64,000 nucleotides of DNA from JANWWM01 sp046292465 (GCA_046292465.1 JBKBRB010000006.1:70728-134727); one strand, 5' to 3'; counted from the first letter of the stretch, positions 18,491-28,114 are shown. Translations and numbers: made by a program. The notes: generated by a model not told the origin, from the letters alone.

Positions 18491-20284
18491 TTATTTGAGC
18501 AACATCATCTTCTTCGTTTGCACAAATCGCTCGCCGCTTGTGCTTGCCTCTAATCGATAAAAATAGACGCCTGACGAAAGCGCGTGTTGAGCCGCATTGA
18601 ACGCATAAGCGTGCGTTCCCGGCATCTGTTTTTCATCGAGAAGCGTGGCAATTTTTCTGCCTAAAACATCAAAGAGCTCGAGCCGCACTTGGCTTGCACG
18701 GGGAAGCGTGTAAGTGATCATCGTTGTTGGATTAAAGGGGTTCGGATAATTCTGCAAAAGGGAAAAGGCAATCGGTTGCGCCGTCGGTTGCGCCACGTTG
18801 AGCGACGGTTGAATGGTGAATTTCCATGCGCCGCCTTGTTCAGCCGTGAGGGGCTTTGTGAGGCGTTTATTGCTGTTTGAAGTTGCGGCGATGTAATAAA
18901 AAATTGTCTGTGATGTGTTGCGCACGGTTGGCGATGCAATTTCCGCTCGGAACGAATCTGCACCGATGGCTTGCATTGGCACGATTTGAAAGCCTTGTGT
19001 GGTATCAGTTGTCCAAAAAAGTTCTGCGCGGGCAATGCCAGTTCTTGATGTGATTTTTGCGACCACTTGGCGCGAGGCTGTGTCGGGCGAATCAAGCAAG
19101 CGTTTATGCGCAATGACGATTGGCTCATCGTCCGCAATTTCTTTCGTGATGCAATGAATCGCGCCTGACTGAGGAATAATTTGATTGCAGTTAATTCCCA
19201 CAATTGTGTAGCCGGGCATGGCGCTGCGGTAAATGCGCAGTGCAGTTGTGTCGAAGCGTTCTTCGTAGGTCGGCACAATCACAGTTTTGTTGATGATGAG
19301 CGAATTGGTGTAGGTGCGATAGTATCCGCCTTGGCTTGGATAGCGTCCGAATTGGTCGGGCGGCATTGGAATACGCACCACGCGATACGGACGGTTGTAA
19401 CAAGTTTGAAAATTGTTCAACACATATTGCAAGTTGGCTTCAATTTGCGGACCGTCAGAGACGCCTTGCGGATACTCCCCAACCAACAGCGTTTCTTCAT
19501 CGAGCAACTTCATGTGCATATCGATGTGATGAATGCCATCGTAAGGCAGATTTTGCATTTTGATATATCGCTCAATGCCCATGAAGCGGCGCATCAGCGA
19601 ATCGATTTGCGCTTCGGTTTTGGTTGGATTTTCATCGAGCACAAGACGCGACGAAAAGCCTGTTCCGAAGCCGTCGGTCATGAAGTTTCCGCCTGTGTGC
19701 ACCAAGTCGTTTGGCGGTGTGGTCATTTGAAAAAGCGGCACTTGCAGTGCGGTTGCCATTGCCACAGGAATGAGGTCGTCGTTGGGACGCGGACGGTTGT
19801 AAATCCAATCAATGAAGTGAAGTGTATCGCCGCCGTTGGAATAAACCGACCATGGTCCATAATCCCTGCACCAGATTGAGTTTGACGGCGCAACGATGAA
19901 GACCAAGTTTTGAAGCGTTCCCCCACCTTGCACAATCGTGTTTTTGATGTTGGTTGTATCGCCTGCATTGGCAACGATATAAACTTTGCCTTCTTTCTGT
20001 GCGGCAATCACAATTTGCCGAAGAATCGTTGGGAAACTGCGCCAAGTGATGAGCACGCCTTTGCATTTTTCCCATTCTGCGGCGGTGCGCATGGGGGAAG
20101 TTGGCGCGCTCGTAATGCCCTCTGCTGAAACGGGCGGCTTGTAGAAGCGCATCATCTCACGCTCTGCAGGCGTCATGAAGTGCGGCAGGTCGGTGGTGTC
20201 GCGCTCTTGTGCAAACGCACTAACAAAGGTGCTAAGCGGCAAGAGCATGACGCAAAGAAGTAACATTTTCATACTGGCGTTCAT
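18491..20284 (-). CDS. T9SS-exported peptidylarginine deiminase-like enzyme (PPAD family)
   Basis: 597 residues: signal peptide (about 1-25), a PAD_porph/agmatine-deiminase catalytic domain (about 60-390), a linker, and a T9SS type A C-terminal sorting domain (about 515-597) with NYPNPFNPTT and final KKMMLLK. Active-site residues of the family are present: Arg140-Asp141 (RDYGPW), His253 and Asp255 (HHIDMH), Asn327 (YTNS) and nucleophile Cys378 (AIHCITKE). Arg164 and Arg166 (YNRPRPND) align by spacing with PPAD Arg152/Arg154, which bind the peptide C-terminal carboxylate in the Porphyromonas gingivalis enzyme. That favours citrullination of peptide arginine over free agmatine. Last gene of a queA-terC-deiminase run with 6-base gaps. 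Confidence 0.88.
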   Translation of the reverse strand: MNASMKMLLLCVMLLPLSTFVSAFAQERDTTDLPHFMTPAEREMMRFYKPPVSAEGITSAPTSPMRTAAEWEKCKGVLITWRSFPTILRQIVIAAQKEGKVYIVANAGDTTNIKNTIVQGGGTLQNLVFIVAPSNSIWCRDYGPWSVYSNGGDTLHFIDWIYNRPRPNDDLIPVAMATALQVPLFQMTTPPNDLVHTGGNFMTDGFGTGFSSRLVLDENPTKTEAQIDSLMRRFMGIERYIKMQNLPYDGIHHIDMHMKLLDEETLLVGEYPQGVSDGPQIEANLQYVLNNFQTCYNRPYRVVRIPMPPDQFGRYPSQGGYYRTYTNSLIINKTVIVPTYEERFDTTALRIYRSAMPGYTIVGINCNQIIPQSGAIHCITKEIADDEPIVIAHKRLLDSPDTASRQVVAKITSRTGIARAELFWTTDTTQGFQIVPMQAIGADSFRAEIASPTVRNTSQTIFYYIAATSNSNKRLTKPLTAEQGGAWKFTIQPSLNVAQPTAQPIAFSLLQNYPNPFNPTTMITYTLPRASQVRLELFDVLGRKIATLLDEKQMPGTHAYAFNAAQHALSSGVYFYRLEASTSGERFVQTKKMMLLK

Positions 20285-20290
20285 ATTCCG

Positions 20291-21049
20291 CTACGTGGTT
20301 TTCGTTACATCGGAAGCATGGCGAATCGTGCGTTCGCGTAAGGTCGCCTTCTTTTTCATCTTGATGTTGAGCACTTCGACGAGAAGCGAAAAAGCAATCG
20401 CAAAATACATATAGCCCTTTGGCACATGCACCTCGAAGGCTTCGGCAACGAGCAGAACGCCAATGAGGAGCAAGAGCGCGAGCCCAAGCATTTTCGTGGT
20501 TGGATGTTCGTGAATGAAATCGCCGACTGGCTTTGCGAACACAAGCATCACGCCCGTCGAGACGATAATCGCGATTGCCATTACCAAAATTTCTTTTGAT
20601 AAGCCAATCGCCGTAACAATCGAGTCAATCGAGAAGATGAAACTGAGCGCGATAGATTGCAGAATGACCATTGCAAAACTTGACGCAACTTTCGCACCTC
20701 CTTCTTCTGCGTTGCCTTCAATTTTCGAGTGAATTTCCGTAACGGCTTTATACATCAAGAAGAGTCCGCCACCGAGCATAATTAAATCCTTGCCGCTAAT
20801 GCCTTGTGCAAAGACGCTAAAGAGCGGTGCTTCCAATGTGAGAATCCAATTGATGGCGGCTAAAAATCCTAAGCGCAAAATTAGCGCGGCTGTTAAACTC
20901 ATCACGCGCGCCTTTGGCTGTGCTTCCGACGGAAGTTTGGAGACGAGAATCGTAATGAAAATGATGTTGTCAATCCCCAACACGATTTCAAGCACCGTGA
21001 GGCTAAGCAAACTTGCAAGATTATCGGGTTGCAGTAGCGTTCCTATCAT
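20291..21049 (-). CDS. TerC/YkoY-family integral membrane protein
   Basis: 252 residues with about seven hydrophobic segments. The opening SLTVLEIVLGIDNIIFITI holds the acidic residues (Glu, Asp) within TM1 that are conserved in TerC proteins, and FIFSIDSIVTAIGL is the second acidic TM motif. TerC-like proteins are linked to metal-ion (often Mn) efflux and metallation of exported proteins; the substrate here is not shown. Six-base gaps on both sides imply an operon with queA and the exported deiminase. Confidence 0.92.
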   Translation of the reverse strand: MIGTLLQPDNLASLLSLTVLEIVLGIDNIIFITILVSKLPSEAQPKARVMSLTAALILRLGFLAAINWILTLEAPLFSVFAQGISGKDLIMLGGGLFLMYKAVTEIHSKIEGNAEEGGAKVASSFAMVILQSIALSFIFSIDSIVTAIGLSKEILVMAIAIIVSTGVMLVFAKPVGDFIHEHPTTKMLGLALLLLIGVLLVAEAFEVHVPKGYMYFAIAFSLLVEVLNIKMKKKATLRERTIRHASDVTKTT

Positions 21050-21055
21050 TTTGAA

Positions 21056-22321
21056 TTATCGGTTTGATTGATTCGGTTTGTTGCGCCAAAGAAGCGACGA
21101 ATCGCCGTAACTCAAAAATCGATAGTCGTTCTCGAGCGCGCTTTGATAAACCTTGCGCCAAAAATCGTTTCCCAAAAATGCCGCAACGAGCAAAATGAGC
21201 GTGCTTTTAGGTTGATGAAAGTTTGTAATCAAAGCATCGACGACTTTGAACGGATAACTTGGCACAATCATCAATTCGGTTTCGCCTTGCAGTTGCTCCA
21301 AGCCTTTTTCGTTTGTCCATTTGAGCAATTCGCTGAATGCTTCTTGACGCGAAGGTAACTTTGTTTCGGCAGATAGTCGATAGGCTTCCCATTGCGAAAC
21401 CCATATATCGTTTCGCGAGAGAGCGTCTTGTTCATTTGCATAAAGTTTCGCGCCGAACCAGTAAAGCGATTCGAGCGTGCGCATCGAAGTTGTGCCAACG
21501 GCAGCGATGCATGGTTTCGGCGATGTGGCTTGCTCTATCAAGCGTTCGAGCGTAGAAAGCGGAACAGCCATTCGCTCGGTGTGCATTTGGTGCTCAGCAA
21601 CGCTGGTGCTCTCGATTGGTTTGAATGTGCCAAGTCCAACATGGAGCGTGAGGTCTGCAATCTCAATTTGCTTGTGAGTTAATTGTTGGAATATGCGTTC
21701 CGTGAAGTGAAGCCCCGCCGTTGGTGCGGCGACAGAGCCTTGCGACACGGCATAAACCGTTTGATAGCGGAAACGGTCTTCTTGTTCGGCTTCGCGCTTC
21801 AAATAGGGCGGAATTGGAATTTTGCCAATCGTTTCAAGCACTTCGGCGAACGATTGATTGCTGTTCCAAGTGAAATCGACAACGGCTTCGGCGTCGACTT
21901 TATCGATGACCGTTGCCGTTACCCCATGCAGTTCAAGCACTGTTCCGACGGCGATTTTTCGTCCGCCAATCAGGCAGTTCCATCGGCAACTGTTTTTTGA
22001 GTTGAGTGTAATGGCGGGGTCGCGGCTTGGCGCGATGGGTTCAAGACAAAGGACTTCTACCAATCCGCCTGTTGTTTTGGCGAAGTGCAATCGTGCCGCA
22101 ATCACTTTGGTATTGTTGCGAACGAGCAAAGCGCGTTCAGGCAAGAGCGTAGGCAGGTCATAAAAATGATGATGTGAAATTTCTTCTGTGGTTGCATCAG
22201 CAACGAGCAATTTGCTTTGGTCGCGTTCCGATAAAGGAAACTTTGCAATGTGCTCTTCGGGCAGGTTGTAGCAGAATTCCTCGAGCGCGATATTCGGTGC
22301 AAACAATGTTTGCTCGTTCAT
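21056..22321 (-). CDS. queA: tRNA preQ1(34) S-adenosylmethionine ribosyltransferase-isomerase
   Basis: Builds epoxyqueuosine on the tRNA wobble base by transferring the ribosyl part of SAM to preQ1. 421 residues. Motifs: FCYNLPEEHIAKFPLSERDQSKLLV at the N-terminus (shown here as the YxLPEE-type start), GGLVEVL, YQTVYA, SVAAPTAGLHFTE and HVGLGTFKPI, and TNFHQPKSTLILLVAAF near the end. Somewhat longer than many QueA proteins (about 350) because of an insertion near residues 270-320. First gene of a tight three-gene run. Confidence 0.95.
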   Translation of the reverse strand: MNEQTLFAPNIALEEFCYNLPEEHIAKFPLSERDQSKLLVADATTEEISHHHFYDLPTLLPERALLVRNNTKVIAARLHFAKTTGGLVEVLCLEPIAPSRDPAITLNSKNSCRWNCLIGGRKIAVGTVLELHGVTATVIDKVDAEAVVDFTWNSNQSFAEVLETIGKIPIPPYLKREAEQEDRFRYQTVYAVSQGSVAAPTAGLHFTERIFQQLTHKQIEIADLTLHVGLGTFKPIESTSVAEHQMHTERMAVPLSTLERLIEQATSPKPCIAAVGTTSMRTLESLYWFGAKLYANEQDALSRNDIWVSQWEAYRLSAETKLPSRQEAFSELLKWTNEKGLEQLQGETELMIVPSYPFKVVDALITNFHQPKSTLILLVAAFLGNDFWRKVYQSALENDYRFLSYGDSSLLWRNKPNQSNR

Positions 22322-22461
22322 TGATTGAAAAATGAAAGTTGGTTTTGTAAGTTAAACCTATTGCAAACATAGCCCAATTCGTCATGAGTAGAAAACGCGA
22401 TGCTTTTCGCATGCGTTAGCGTTGTGTGTTTGATTTTGAACTGCTCTAACTTTGATGTGCC

Positions 22462-24249
22462 TTGCTAACCACAACACCAAAACCTACTTCACTCACAGCC
22501 GAAGATGACGCTTTGCTGACACGTGCGCGACAATTGCTTCGGTATCTTTTCGGATACGAATCGTTCAGAGGCGAACAAGAAAAAGTCATTCTTTCTTTGC
22601 TCAAAGGAAACGACACCCTTGCGATTATGCCAACTGGACAAGGCAAATCGCTCTGCTATCAAATTCCTGCGCAGATGTTTTCGGGCTTGACGCTTGTCAT
22701 TTCGCCGTTGATTGCCTTGATGAAAGACCAAGTCGATTCGCTTAGAGCCATTGGCTATCCTGCTGCGGCGATGAACAGCCAAACCAGTCTTGGCGCAGTT
22801 CAGCGCACATTTCTTGAAATTTATCAAAGGAAGTTAAAGGTCTTGTTTGTTGCGCCTGAACGCTTGGAGACGAAGTCATTTATTTCCGCTATGCAAGGTG
22901 TTGAGATTTCACTTGTCGCTGTCGATGAAGCGCACTGCATTTCTGAATGGGGCTACGATTTTCGTCCAAGTTACCAGCGCATTGCAGAAGGCATTGAGGC
23001 GATTTCGCCGAACAAGCGTCCCATCATGCTTGCCTTGACGGCAACAGCAACCGAAGAAGTTATTCACGACATTCAGACCTTTCTCAAACTTCAATCGCCG
23101 ACTGTTATTGTAGGCGGCTTTGAGCGCACGAACCTTTCTCTTTCCGTTTTCGCTTTGGAAAACAAGCGTCAGAAACTACTGCAAATTTTGAACGCTGTTA
23201 GTGGCGCGGCGATGGTTTATACTATGAGCCGAAAACTTGCCGAAGAGACGGCTTCGTTTCTCCAACAACATAGCATTAAAGCCACATACTACCATGCAGG
23301 ACTTTCCGATGAAGAGCGTTCGCGCATTCAAGAGGCGTTTTTCAAAAATGAATATCGTGTGGTGTGTGCAACCAATGCGTTTGGCATGGGCGTCAATAAA
23401 CCTGATGTGCGCGTAGTGGTGCATCTCGAACTGCCTGAAACGATTGAGTCGTATTATCAAGAAGCCGGACGAGCAGGACGCGACGGCAAAAAAAGTTATG
23501 CTGTGCTGCTTTACTCACCACGCGATATCGAAAAAGCCGATTATCTTCTCTCACAATCCTACCCGACCAAAGCCGATGTTGAACTGACCTACGACGAACT
23601 CCGAAAGCGATTAGGCAAAAGCCAGACTCAACAACTTACCGTGCTGCGGCAAGAGCTTCTTGAAGCGTTACAGGCAAAACAAGGCAAATCGTTTGGGTCA
23701 ATCAAGTTAGATGCTTCGTTGGGTATTTTGGAGCAGGCAGGTATTCTTGAACGGTTGCACAGCGCATTTGAGCGTGAGTCATTGCGCGTGTTGGTTCATC
23801 GTGAGATTCTTGTTGAGTGGGTCGAGCGAAGTCGGAACGAACTTCAGCAAAAGGTCTTTGAGCAACTATTGCGTTCTTTTGGGCATGAGTGTTTCTCGGC
23901 TAACGTGCAATTTGAACTGGATGAGTTTGCTTTCAAAGCAGGATTGGATTCAACGGCATTGTTGCAAGTTTTTCGTGATTGGCATCAGGCAGGGTTGGTG
24001 GCGTTTTATTCAGGCGAGTTAGTTTCGGTTGCAATGCTTGCGCCGAACTTGTTGCCGAAAAAGTTGCCGATTGATTGGCGCGCGCTTGAGCGGCGCAAGA
24101 GCGTTGCCGAAAAAAAATTCCGAAGCATTAAAAATTACATTCGCTACACGAAGTGTCGACGCAATTACATTTTGGATTACTTCGGCGAGATGCGCTACAC
24201 AGAAAAATGCGGGATTTGCGACAACTGTTTAGGTCGGCATGAAAAGTAA
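22462..24249 (+). CDS. recQ: RecQ-family ATP-dependent DNA helicase
   Basis: 3'-5' DNA helicase for recombination and replication repair, 595 residues from TTG 22462; no in-frame ATG precedes conserved sequence. Helicase motifs in order: FRGEQEKVI, Walker A MPTGQGKSLCYQ, DEAHCISEWGYDFRPSY, LTATAT, FGMGVNKPDVR and QEAGRAGRDG. The C-terminal region keeps a RecQ zinc-type signature (KCRRNYILDYFGE...CGICDNC). It ends there, so no HRDC domain is present. That is shorter at the C-terminus than E. coli RecQ, a common variant. Confidence 0.94.
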   Translation: MLTTTPKPTSLTAEDDALLTRARQLLRYLFGYESFRGEQEKVILSLLKGNDTLAIMPTGQGKSLCYQIPAQMFSGLTLVISPLIALMKDQVDSLRAIGYPAAAMNSQTSLGAVQRTFLEIYQRKLKVLFVAPERLETKSFISAMQGVEISLVAVDEAHCISEWGYDFRPSYQRIAEGIEAISPNKRPIMLALTATATEEVIHDIQTFLKLQSPTVIVGGFERTNLSLSVFALENKRQKLLQILNAVSGAAMVYTMSRKLAEETASFLQQHSIKATYYHAGLSDEERSRIQEAFFKNEYRVVCATNAFGMGVNKPDVRVVVHLELPETIESYYQEAGRAGRDGKKSYAVLLYSPRDIEKADYLLSQSYPTKADVELTYDELRKRLGKSQTQQLTVLRQELLEALQAKQGKSFGSIKLDASLGILEQAGILERLHSAFERESLRVLVHREILVEWVERSRNELQQKVFEQLLRSFGHECFSANVQFELDEFAFKAGLDSTALLQVFRDWHQAGLVAFYSGELVSVAMLAPNLLPKKLPIDWRALERRKSVAEKKFRSIKNYIRYTKCRRNYILDYFGEMRYTEKCGICDNCLGRHEK

Positions 24250-24273
24250 CAGGCACTCCAAAAGAGTGCCTGT
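24249..24273. terminator. Bidirectional hairpin between recQ and acs
   Basis: A perfect 10-bp stem (acaggcactc / gagtgcctgt) with a 5-base loop lies directly at the recQ stop codon. On the minus strand it is followed by TACTTTT, serving the convergent acs gene; the T-run on the plus strand is weak. Confidence 0.75.
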
Positions 24274-24303
24274 GCATCGTCTTCGCGTGATTTTTTGTGG
24301 GTT

Positions 24304-26367
24304 TTATTCCTCCTCTTCTTGTTGGCGCAATTTCTCGAGCGCGCTGAAATCTTCAAGGGTCGTTACATCGCCTTTGACTTCACCGTTGGTTGCTAATTCG
24401 CGCAAAAGCCTGCGCATAATTTTGCCGCTTCGAGTTTTAGGCAATGCTGCTGCAAAACGCACTTCATCAGGTTTAGCAATTGAACCAATTTCCTTAGCGA
24501 CATGTTCGCGCAGACTTTCTTTCAAGGTTTGATTGCCCTCGAATCCATCTTTAAGCGTCACGAATGCTACAAGCGCATTACCTTTGATTTCATCGGGGCG
24601 AGAGACGACCGCTGCTTCAGCAACAGCACTGTGCGCCACGAGTGCCGATTCCACTTCCGCCGTGCCCAATCGGTGTCCAGAGACATTGACAACATCGTCG
24701 ACGCGTCCCATCACCCAAATGTAGCCGTCTTTATCGCGCCGTGCGCCATCGCCAGTGAAATACATTCCGGGAATTTCCGACCAATAGGTTTTTTCGTATC
24801 GCGCATTGTCGCCATAAATCGTGCGCAGCATTGAGGGCCACGGGCGCTTGACAACCAAGAACCCGCCTTCATCGGCTTTGCAAGGTGTGCCATCTTTATG
24901 GACAACATCAACCGCAATGCCCGGAAGCGGTCTTGTGCCTGTGCCCGGTTTGAGCGGCGTTGCGCCTGGCAAGGGCGAGACCATAATACCACCAGTCTCC
25001 GTTTGCCACCATGTATCGACGATTGGACATTTCTTTTTTCCAACCACATTGTAATACCACATCCATGCCTCAGGGTTAATCGGCTCGCCAACAGTGCCGA
25101 GCAAGCGTAAAGAAGAAAGATTGTGCTTCGTTACCCATTCGTCGCCTGCGCGAATGAACGAGCGAATTGCTGTTGGTGCCGTGTAAAGAATCGTTACCCG
25201 ATGGCGTTCAATCATCTCCCACAAGCGTCCCCAGTTCGGATAGTTAACCGCACCTTCATACATTAACACCGTTGCGCCGTTGATGAGCGGACCGTAAGCA
25301 AGGTAGGAATGCCCTGTAATCCAGCCCACATCTGCGGTGCAGAAATAGACATCCTCATCTTTGATGTCGAAGACCATCTTATGAGAGTTTGCTACATGCA
25401 CCATGTAGCCTCCTGTCGTGTGTAAAATGCCCTTCGGTTTGCCAGTTGAGCCTGATGTGTAAAGGATAAAGAGCGGGTCTTCTGAATCCATTTTTTCGGC
25501 CGGGCAGTCGTCAGAAGCCAAATCCATGAGTTCATGCCACCAGTGGTCACGCCCCTCGACCATGTGCACTTGCGCTTTCGTGCGCTGATAGACAATTACA
25601 TTCTCGACAGACGATGTATTGACCAAGGCTTCATCGACGACGGCTTTGAGATTCAACGCATTTCCTCTTCGGAACACACCATCAGCCGTAATGACCATTT
25701 TCGCGTGGGCGTCGTTGATTCTATCAGCAACGGCTTGTGCCGAAAAACCGCCAAAAATAACGCTGTGCACTGCCCCAATACGCGCACAGGCGAGCACGGC
25801 CATCACAAGTTCAGGCGTCATGCCCATATAAATCGCCACACGGTCGCCTTTTTTAATGCCGCGCTTTTTAAGCGCGTTAGCAAGTTTTGAAACCTCACGA
25901 TGCAGCTGCATGTAGGTCAGAACGCGTTGGTCACCCGGCTCGCCTTCCCAGATAATTGCTGCTTTGTTCTTACGCCATGTGTTCAAATGCCGATCGAGTG
26001 CATTGTAGCAAATGTTTGTTTGACCGCCGACAAACCATTTTGCGTAGGGCAATTTCCATTCCAACACTTTTCGCCACTTCTTAAACCAGTGAAAATTTTC
26101 TGCAACGCCTGCCCAATACTTCTCAGGATTCTTCTCGGCAAATGCATAGAGCCTTTCATACTCCGCCATTGATTTGATGTGCGCATTTTTTGAAAATGCC
26201 GGACTGGGCTTGAACACGCGCTTCTCTTTGAGCACCGAGCGAATTGCACCATCAGATTGTGAAGCTTGTCCATTTGTCTTGACTTCATGCTTCGCCTTCG
26301 AGTGCAATGCAGATTTTGCATCAGAATTGCTTTTTTTGACCGGACTTTTTTTGACCGCCGTTGCCAT
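24304..26367 (-). CDS. acs: Acetyl-CoA synthetase (AMP-forming)
   Basis: Activates acetate to acetyl-CoA via acetyl-AMP; 687 residues. The ANL-family motifs are present: YTSGSTGKPKGI (P-loop), WWQTETGG, YFTGDGARRD, GRVDDVVNVSGHRLGT and, near the end, KTRSGKIMRR, whose Lys is the acetylation-regulated catalytic Lys in this family. A Lys/Ser-rich N-terminal extension of about 45 residues is unusual compared with about 650-residue enzymes; it begins at an ATG, but an internal start is possible. Acetate use fits a photoheterotroph. Confidence 0.95.
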   Translation of the reverse strand: MATAVKKSPVKKSNSDAKSALHSKAKHEVKTNGQASQSDGAIRSVLKEKRVFKPSPAFSKNAHIKSMAEYERLYAFAEKNPEKYWAGVAENFHWFKKWRKVLEWKLPYAKWFVGGQTNICYNALDRHLNTWRKNKAAIIWEGEPGDQRVLTYMQLHREVSKLANALKKRGIKKGDRVAIYMGMTPELVMAVLACARIGAVHSVIFGGFSAQAVADRINDAHAKMVITADGVFRRGNALNLKAVVDEALVNTSSVENVIVYQRTKAQVHMVEGRDHWWHELMDLASDDCPAEKMDSEDPLFILYTSGSTGKPKGILHTTGGYMVHVANSHKMVFDIKDEDVYFCTADVGWITGHSYLAYGPLINGATVLMYEGAVNYPNWGRLWEMIERHRVTILYTAPTAIRSFIRAGDEWVTKHNLSSLRLLGTVGEPINPEAWMWYYNVVGKKKCPIVDTWWQTETGGIMVSPLPGATPLKPGTGTRPLPGIAVDVVHKDGTPCKADEGGFLVVKRPWPSMLRTIYGDNARYEKTYWSEIPGMYFTGDGARRDKDGYIWVMGRVDDVVNVSGHRLGTAEVESALVAHSAVAEAAVVSRPDEIKGNALVAFVTLKDGFEGNQTLKESLREHVAKEIGSIAKPDEVRFAAALPKTRSGKIMRRLLRELATNGEVKGDVTTLEDFSALEKLRQQEEEE

Positions 26368-26478
26368 AGCTTTGGAAGTTTACAGTTGATAGAGACTATC
26401 TACACTTAACTTTTGAAAACTGTGCTTTTTAGGGAACACATTGTGGGAATTTATGCCAAAGGCATTACAAGAAAAAAA

Positions 26479-26889
26479 CTATTTGCACAAATCTTTAAGC
26501 GCGTTCAAGACGGGCATGTAGCTTGTCTTTTCAAATTCATCGGTTGAGCGTTCGTTCCAATAGCGTATGGGTGTTTTGTTATCTCTGCCAACTGAATAAA
26601 TCACCACCTTGATGGAATCGCCCGTCAGCGAGGTCTCCAAAATTTTTGATGAAACAACGATAGGCTTATCACCCATGAGCATTTCAGACTCCTTACGAAA
26701 TGCCTTGATTGCACCTGTCATTTCGTCGGCTTCTAAAATTTTGTATTCGTTCTTGATTAAAATTTCCGACGCTTCGCGAGTAAAAGTGCGTGGCTCTTTT
26801 TTACACGAAAGGTTGATGCTTTTTACAGATGCAGTTCCGCACGCGGCACAAAACAGGAGGAATGCACAAACAAGAAAATACTTCATCAT
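26479..26889 (-). CDS. Putative lipoprotein, function unknown
   Basis: About 136 residues from the ATGATGAAG start at 26889. MKYFLVCAFLLFCAACG is a lipoprotein signal peptide with a plausible lipobox (CAAC). The mature part is small and mixed alpha/beta with no recognised family; it contains TREASEILIKNEYKILEADEMTG, reminiscent of small periplasmic domains that occur in many lipoproteins. Only two Cys remain beyond the lipobox. Stands alone. Confidence 0.65.
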   Translation of the reverse strand: MMKYFLVCAFLLFCAACGTASVKSINLSCKKEPRTFTREASEILIKNEYKILEADEMTGAIKAFRKESEMLMGDKPIVVSSKILETSLTGDSIKVVIYSVGRDNKTPIRYWNERSTDEFEKTSYMPVLNALKDLCK

Positions 26890-27157
26890 TGTTGTATTGA
26901 AGGTTGTAGTTGAGTTGAACACGACGAAAAGATAACTTTATCGTTTATTGATACCAATGTAAGCAAACCATACTGTTTTCGCCTTGCAAATGAACAAAAC
27001 ATTTACCACATCACAAACAAAACCTACGATGAAAAAGCACTTCTCTCTTCGTGCGATTTTGCGACGCCTATTGCTTTCGCCTCGCTGATGTTGAGAACGG
27101 ATTTCCCGCTTCGCTCGGGATGCACGAGAAAAAAACACAAGCATGCGGCGCGAAAAC
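26890..27157. other. Intergenic stretch without a recognisable gene
   Basis: I see no convincing coding sequence, tRNA or repeat. The only long minus-strand frame (26938-27159) has Arg/Lys/Cys-rich composition typical of a non-coding frame. The promoter of the lipoprotein gene should lie at its left edge and a terminator hairpin at its right edge. Confidence 0.5.
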
Positions 27158-27185
27158 AAAAGGGACGCATTGCGGCGTCCCTTTT
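27158..27185. terminator. Terminator downstream of the Cys-rich secreted protein gene
   Basis: An 11-bp perfect stem (aaaagggacgc / gcgtccctttt) with a 6-base loop, followed on the minus strand by TTTTGTTTTC. It is 18 bases past the stop codon at 27204. Confidence 0.85.
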
Positions 27186-27203
27186 ACATTTTTTCGGTGA
27201 TGC

Positions 27204-27578
27204 CTACTTGGCGTCTTCAATGCTGGCAAGTATAAACACGTTGTTTTCCATTTTGCCTTTAACCTTCACCTTCAAATCCTTTTCTTTTTTGAGCGTGGTC
27301 AGGAAGGCTTTGGCTTTCTCGTTTCCTTTTGAGTCGAACTTGATGAATTTGCCGTTGCTGTAAATGCCGTAGCCTGATTTTGCACACATTTCCACAAGGC
27401 AGCATTCTTTGGGGTGGTCAGCCGCCATTTTCACGCTTTCCAAACTTTCACCGCACATGCAATCGGACAGGTAGCCGATGAGCGTTGTTTGCTTTTTTTC
27501 TTTTTTCGTGTCTTGCGCGGTTGCAGGCGTTGTAACAAACAAGGCAAGCAGGGCGAGAGAAATCGTAAGTTTCAGCAT
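27204..27578 (-). CDS. Small exported Cys-containing protein, OB-fold-like
   Basis: 124 residues: signal peptide (1-21, cleavage after TATA), then a Cys-bearing segment (GYLSDCMCGES, later ECC and MC; Cys40, 42, 59, 60, 65), then a beta-rich tail ending KVKVKGKMENNVFILASIED. The order 'D-x-x-C-G, His/Cys turn, ...YGIYSNGKFIKFD..., VKVKGK' resembles small periplasmic OB-fold proteins found in Acidobacteriota and Bacteroidota. A metal or haem role is conceivable, but no partner is adjacent. Own terminator downstream. Confidence 0.65.
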   Translation of the reverse strand: MLKLTISLALLALFVTTPATAQDTKKEKKQTTLIGYLSDCMCGESLESVKMAADHPKECCLVEMCAKSGYGIYSNGKFIKFDSKGNEKAKAFLTTLKKEKDLKVKVKGKMENNVFILASIEDAK

Positions 27579-27661
27579 GGTTCTACAAATCGTTTAATGA
27601 TATTTTAGTTTAAGACACACGCCGAAACGGTTTGAGGTAGTTGAACGTTTCTGCGGTGCGT

Positions 27662-28114
27662 TCAGTGTTTGTTTGGACGAAGCATTTCAAGATGCGGGAT
27701 ACCGTCTTCGTCGTAGTTGTTAGAGACGCGCACGAAGCCGAAGTCGTTGTAGAACTTTTCAAGGTAGGCTTGGGCACTGATTCGGATTGGGAGGGTGGGA
27801 TAGAGCGCCGTTATTCTTGCAATGCTCTCTTGCACGAGGCGTCGTCCGAAGCCTTTTCCGCGTGCGGCTTGCGTGGTTAGAACGCGTCCGATAGACGGCT
27901 CTTGAAATTTGACATTTGGCGGCACAAGTCGTGAATAGGCGAGAATTTTGCCATGTTCGCTCTGCAACATAAGGTGATGTGAATGCTCATCAATGCCGTC
28001 CATATCCAAATACGCACATTGCTGTTCGACGACGAAGACTTCGGCGCGGGCTTTGAGAATCTCATAGAGGGCTTTCGGGGTCAGTTCCGAAAACGATGAA
28101 CATTGCCAGTGCAT
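27662..28114 (-). CDS. ElaA-like GNAT N-acetyltransferase
   Basis: 150 residues, GNAT fold. The ElaA-type opening is MHWQCSSFSELTPKALYEILKARAEVFVVEQQCAY, followed by DGIDEHSHHL, and the acetyl-CoA-binding motif A (IGRVLTTQAARGKGFGRRLV, Q/RxxGxG). The C-terminal part has AQAYLEKFYNDFGF. The substrate is unknown for the family. It is divergent from the following plus-strand small gene with 56 bases between. Confidence 0.9.
   Translation of the reverse strand: MHWQCSSFSELTPKALYEILKARAEVFVVEQQCAYLDMDGIDEHSHHLMLQSEHGKILAYSRLVPPNVKFQEPSIGRVLTTQAARGKGFGRRLVQESIARITALYPTLPIRISAQAYLEKFYNDFGFVRVSNNYDEDGIPHLEMLRPNKH

Noticed and set aside
26938..27159. A 73-codon minus-strand frame
   Set aside because: Arg/Lys/Cys-rich composition without a domain, overlapping a terminator hairpin; looks non-coding.
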